Made by a program: the position numbers and the translations under genes | Shown here: positions 5,545 through 6,956 of the stretch, in pieces | How positions within the stretch are numbered: the first letter of the stretch is position 1 | How the letters are laid out: each line of letters begins with the position of its first letter | The notes under the pieces: model-generated | Seen by the model: the letters and a program-made list of their open reading frames with translations, nothing else | The model's database searches: none | Told to the model about the DNA's origin: nothing | From: Hyphomicrobiales bacterium | Lineage (GTDB): Bacteria; Pseudomonadota; Alphaproteobacteria; Rhizobiales; S144-35 | NCBI GenBank assembly: GCA_015494185.1 | Contig: WGBT01000168.1 | Span: forward strand, 1 to 6,956 | Direction: 5' to 3' | DNA length: 6,956 bases

Positions 5545-6462
5545 CTATCTTTGGCAGGACGGGCAGTAAAATGTTGACCGGCCGTTTTGCAGGATCCGCC
5601 GGATCGTGGCGTTACAGTGCGGTGTTGTGCAAGGCGCGCCAGCCCGGTTATAGACCTTGAAGCAATGCTGGAAGTACCCCAGACTGCCGTCGGCCTTTTG
5701 ATAGTCGCGCAAGCTGGAGCCGCCTGCCTCGATCGCCTCTTTGAGCACGCCGCGAATGGCCGGCGCCAAATTTTGAGCGCGAGCGGTTGGCCGGCCGCGG
5801 GCATCTGCCAAGCTTGCCGCTTGCCGCCGAGGCGACAGGCCCGCCCGAAACAGCGCTTCGCAAACATAAATATTGCCCAGCCCGGCAATGATCCGCTGAT
5901 CGAGCAAAAACGCTTTCAAGGAAACGCTCTTTCCCTTTGCGGCCGAGGCAAGAAATTGTGGGGTAAGGCCGCCTTCCAAGGGTTCGATCCCAAGATTTTG
6001 AAAGAATTTGTGTGTCTTGAGCGCATTTGCATGGATCAACGTCATATAACCGAACCGGCGCGGGTCGTTATAGACGACAGTAAAGCCATTGTCTAAATAA
6101 AATATAACATGATCGTGGGGGCTCCAATTGTGTCGATCAATATGGGGTTCTGAAATAGATATTGATTTTTCTTCGAGTCCCCTCTTCAAAAGAGCGGAAG
6201 AATTTGCAGGCGGCTGGATCGTGAACTTCCCGCTCATGCCCAGATGCATCACCAGAACTTCACCGCTTGCCAAGAAAACTTGAATATATTTGGCGCGCCG
6301 TTTTAAATGATCGACACGCACGCCTTCAAGACGGGCTGCAAACCGTTCTGGCAGGGGAAAGCGAAGGTCATGGCGGCGTTGTTCGACGCGTTTGATCACC
6401 GCCCGTTCAAAGATCGGGGCAAGACCTTGGCAAACGGTTTCGACTTCGGGCAGTTCCGGCAT
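5545..6462 (-). CDS. mutM: Formamidopyrimidine-DNA glycosylase MutM (Fpg)
   Basis: A 305-residue bifunctional DNA glycosylase/AP lyase that removes 8-oxoguanine and formamidopyrimidines in base excision repair. The mature N-terminus PELPEVE supplies the Schiff-base nucleophile Pro2 and the catalytic Glu3. Lys58 (RRAK) matches the conserved beta-hairpin lysine, and HLGMSGKF (73-80) and NDPRRFGY (132-139) are typical. The helix-two-turn-helix segment is LLDQRIIAGLGNIYVCEALF (186-205). The C-terminal zinc finger has Cys278, Cys283, Cys300 and Cys303, with CX4C spacing in the first pair and the conserved Arg295. The loop between residues 80 and 116 is longer than in E. coli and is encoded by noticeably AT-rich DNA (about 6090-6200), which accounts for the length of 305. 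ATG 6462 has AGGAAG (plus 6467-6472) 4 nt upstream. It forms a pair with the downstream hydratase gene. Confidence 0.96.
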   Translation of the reverse strand: MPELPEVETVCQGLAPIFERAVIKRVEQRRHDLRFPLPERFAARLEGVRVDHLKRRAKYIQVFLASGEVLVMHLGMSGKFTIQPPANSSALLKRGLEEKSISISEPHIDRHNWSPHDHVIFYLDNGFTVVYNDPRRFGYMTLIHANALKTHKFFQNLGIEPLEGGLTPQFLASAAKGKSVSLKAFLLDQRIIAGLGNIYVCEALFRAGLSPRRQAASLADARGRPTARAQNLAPAIRGVLKEAIEAGGSSLRDYQKADGSLGYFQHCFKVYNRAGAPCTTPHCNATIRRILQNGRSTFYCPSCQR

Positions 6463-6634
6463 TTTTCTTCCTGGATCTTATGATTTCGTGCGGTGGGGGC
6501 TGGGCAATCGGATGGTGTGGAATATGGCCCAAGCTGGCATTTGTCAGTTTGCTGGGTTATGGTCCGGCACAAATTGATCCCGCTTGAATAGAATGTCAAA
6601 TGCAATAGCCAAGACCAGAGATGTTTATTATAGC

Positions 6635-6716
6635 CCTTTCCATGTTTTCCGTATCCCTTCGAAGATTTTAGGGAGCGTGGACGTTATCGGAATTGAAGTC
6701 AGGGGCCGTTAGTATG
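6635..6716 (+). repeat. Dispersed repeat, copy B (82 bp)
   Basis: Ungapped partner of 4648-4729 in the same orientation (58 of 82 identical by hand). It lacks the upstream arm that makes copy A palindromic. It lies 172 nt upstream of mutM and runs directly into the 14-bp tandem duplication. Together the two copies bracket the mutM-hydratase pair as direct repeats. Confidence 0.75.
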
Positions 6717-6736
6717 AATAATTTAGTATGAATAAT
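6709..6736 (+). repeat. Perfect 14-bp tandem duplication
   Basis: TTAGTATGAATAAT occurs at 6709-6722 and again at 6723-6736 without a mismatch, followed by a degenerate partial third unit (AATGTATGAG, 6737-6746). The first unit overlaps the right end of repeat copy B, so the duplication begins where similarity to copy A fades. Confidence 0.9.
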
Positions 6737-6796
6737 AATGTATGAGTCCAGCTAGCTATGAGACTATCTCTATCTATAGGGAGCTGTTGCCTCCAA

Positions 6797-6869
6797 GCCA
6801 TCCTTCCGGAGCCATCGTCGCTCGCCTCACCCTTTTCCGGGTGAGCGACGATGGGTCTGGAAGGATGGC
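6797..6869. repeat. 73-bp hairpin element (long inverted repeat)
   Basis: GCCATCCTTCC (6797-6807) pairs perfectly with 6859-6869. Three more pairs follow (one a wobble), then one G-G mismatch, then a perfect 12-bp stem (6812-6823 with 6843-6854), a 5-nt bulge on the left arm (6824-6828, a near copy of the preceding CTCGC) and a 4-bp top stem around TTTTCC. About 30 base pairs form in total. There is no coding explanation. It resembles the short palindromic intergenic repeats found in many proteobacteria. Confidence 0.85.
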
Positions 6870-6882
6870 GGGCCATCCTTTT
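6861..6882 (+). terminator. Terminator-like stem competing with the 73-bp hairpin
   Basis: AAGGATGG (6861-6868) pairs with CCATCCTT (6873-6880) across a CGGG tetraloop and runs into four T (6879-6882, the first two inside the stem). The left strand is the same segment that closes the 73-bp hairpin with 6797-6807, so the two structures exclude each other. The T-tract is short, and no upstream transcript is known. Confidence 0.35.
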
Positions 6883-6956
6883 GGTGAATCGGAAGCGAGC
6901 TTTCCCCTCTGCAACGAACACCTCAGGAAGCCATTTAATGGCCTTTTCTCATAATA

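Larger units (their letters stand above)
6463..6956. other. Non-coding, repeat-rich region upstream of mutM
   Basis: No open frame here has a recognisable domain, and the two 70-codon frames at the end (6709-6921 minus, 6742-6954 plus) are products of the hairpin. The first part (6463-6634) should carry the mutM promoter. A perfect minus-strand TTGACA (plus 6594-6599) is present, but the -10 at 17 nt (CAATTT) is poor. From 6635 to the edge come repeat copy B, a 14-bp tandem duplication, a run of short AT-rich palindromes (AGCTAGCT 6750-6757, GAGA/TCTC 6760-6770), a 73-bp hairpin and two small stem-loops. Confidence 0.6.

Noticed and set aside
5502..5888. Upstream extension of the hydratase frame
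   Set aside because: It lies inside mutM in another phase, has no crotonase similarity, and the family begins at the ATG at 5501.
6571..6599. Minus-strand TTGACA with CAATTT as mutM promoter
   Set aside because: The -35 is perfect, but the -10 at 17 nt matches poorly, so I do not list it as a promoter.
6709..6954. Two 70-codon frames on opposite strands, both containing SDDGSGRMA
   Set aside because: The same peptide on both strands is a direct consequence of the inverted repeat, and neither frame has a convincing ribosome site or family.

Overview
The window looks like alphaproteobacterial chromosome of moderate GC content (estimated by eye). The evidence is the gene set and the style of its proteins: a TorF-type outer membrane porin, a MutM with a CX4C zinc finger, and the pairing of mutM with an enoyl-CoA hydratase gene. 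A YrbG-type antiporter and a reductase of the FolM/PTR1 type also fit. I cannot name the genus. Six complete protein genes and one gene cut by the left edge are supported. I see no tRNA, rRNA, CRISPR array or transposase gene.

Left part (1-3062). A gene running off the left edge on the minus strand has a very basic N-terminus and is probably an rRNA pseudouridine synthase. It is divergent from tadA (331-780, plus), the wobble adenosine deaminase. tadA converges with a tight minus-strand block that reads antiporter (2043-3062), FolM/PTR1-like SDR reductase (1241-2029), folB (790-1206). The reductase and FolB both act on reduced pterins. The SDR carries the pteridine-reductase signature: an Arg in the nucleotide loop, an Asp in place of the usual catalytic Ser, and a DGGRHL tail.

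Middle (3063-4530). A 556-nt divergent spacer without a convincing gene precedes a TorF-family porin (3619-4464) with a clear signal peptide. A strong intrinsic terminator follows the porin.

Right part (4531-6956). mutM (5545-6462) and an enoyl-CoA hydratase gene (4728-5501) form a minus-strand pair. In many alphaproteobacteria this pair continues into rpsT and dnaA, but here it ends next to the porin. The pair is bracketed by two directly oriented, gap-free, 82-bp diverged repeat copies (4648-4729 and 6635-6716, 58 of 82 identical by hand count). The left copy forms one arm of a palindrome of about 109 bp. The right copy runs into a perfect 14-bp tandem duplication, which is followed by a 73-bp hairpin whose right arm can also pair with a downstream segment. 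This repeat-rich non-coding DNA around mutM-echA is the most unusual part of the window. It resembles a small palindromic, MITE-like dispersed repeat family lying at the edges of a synteny block.
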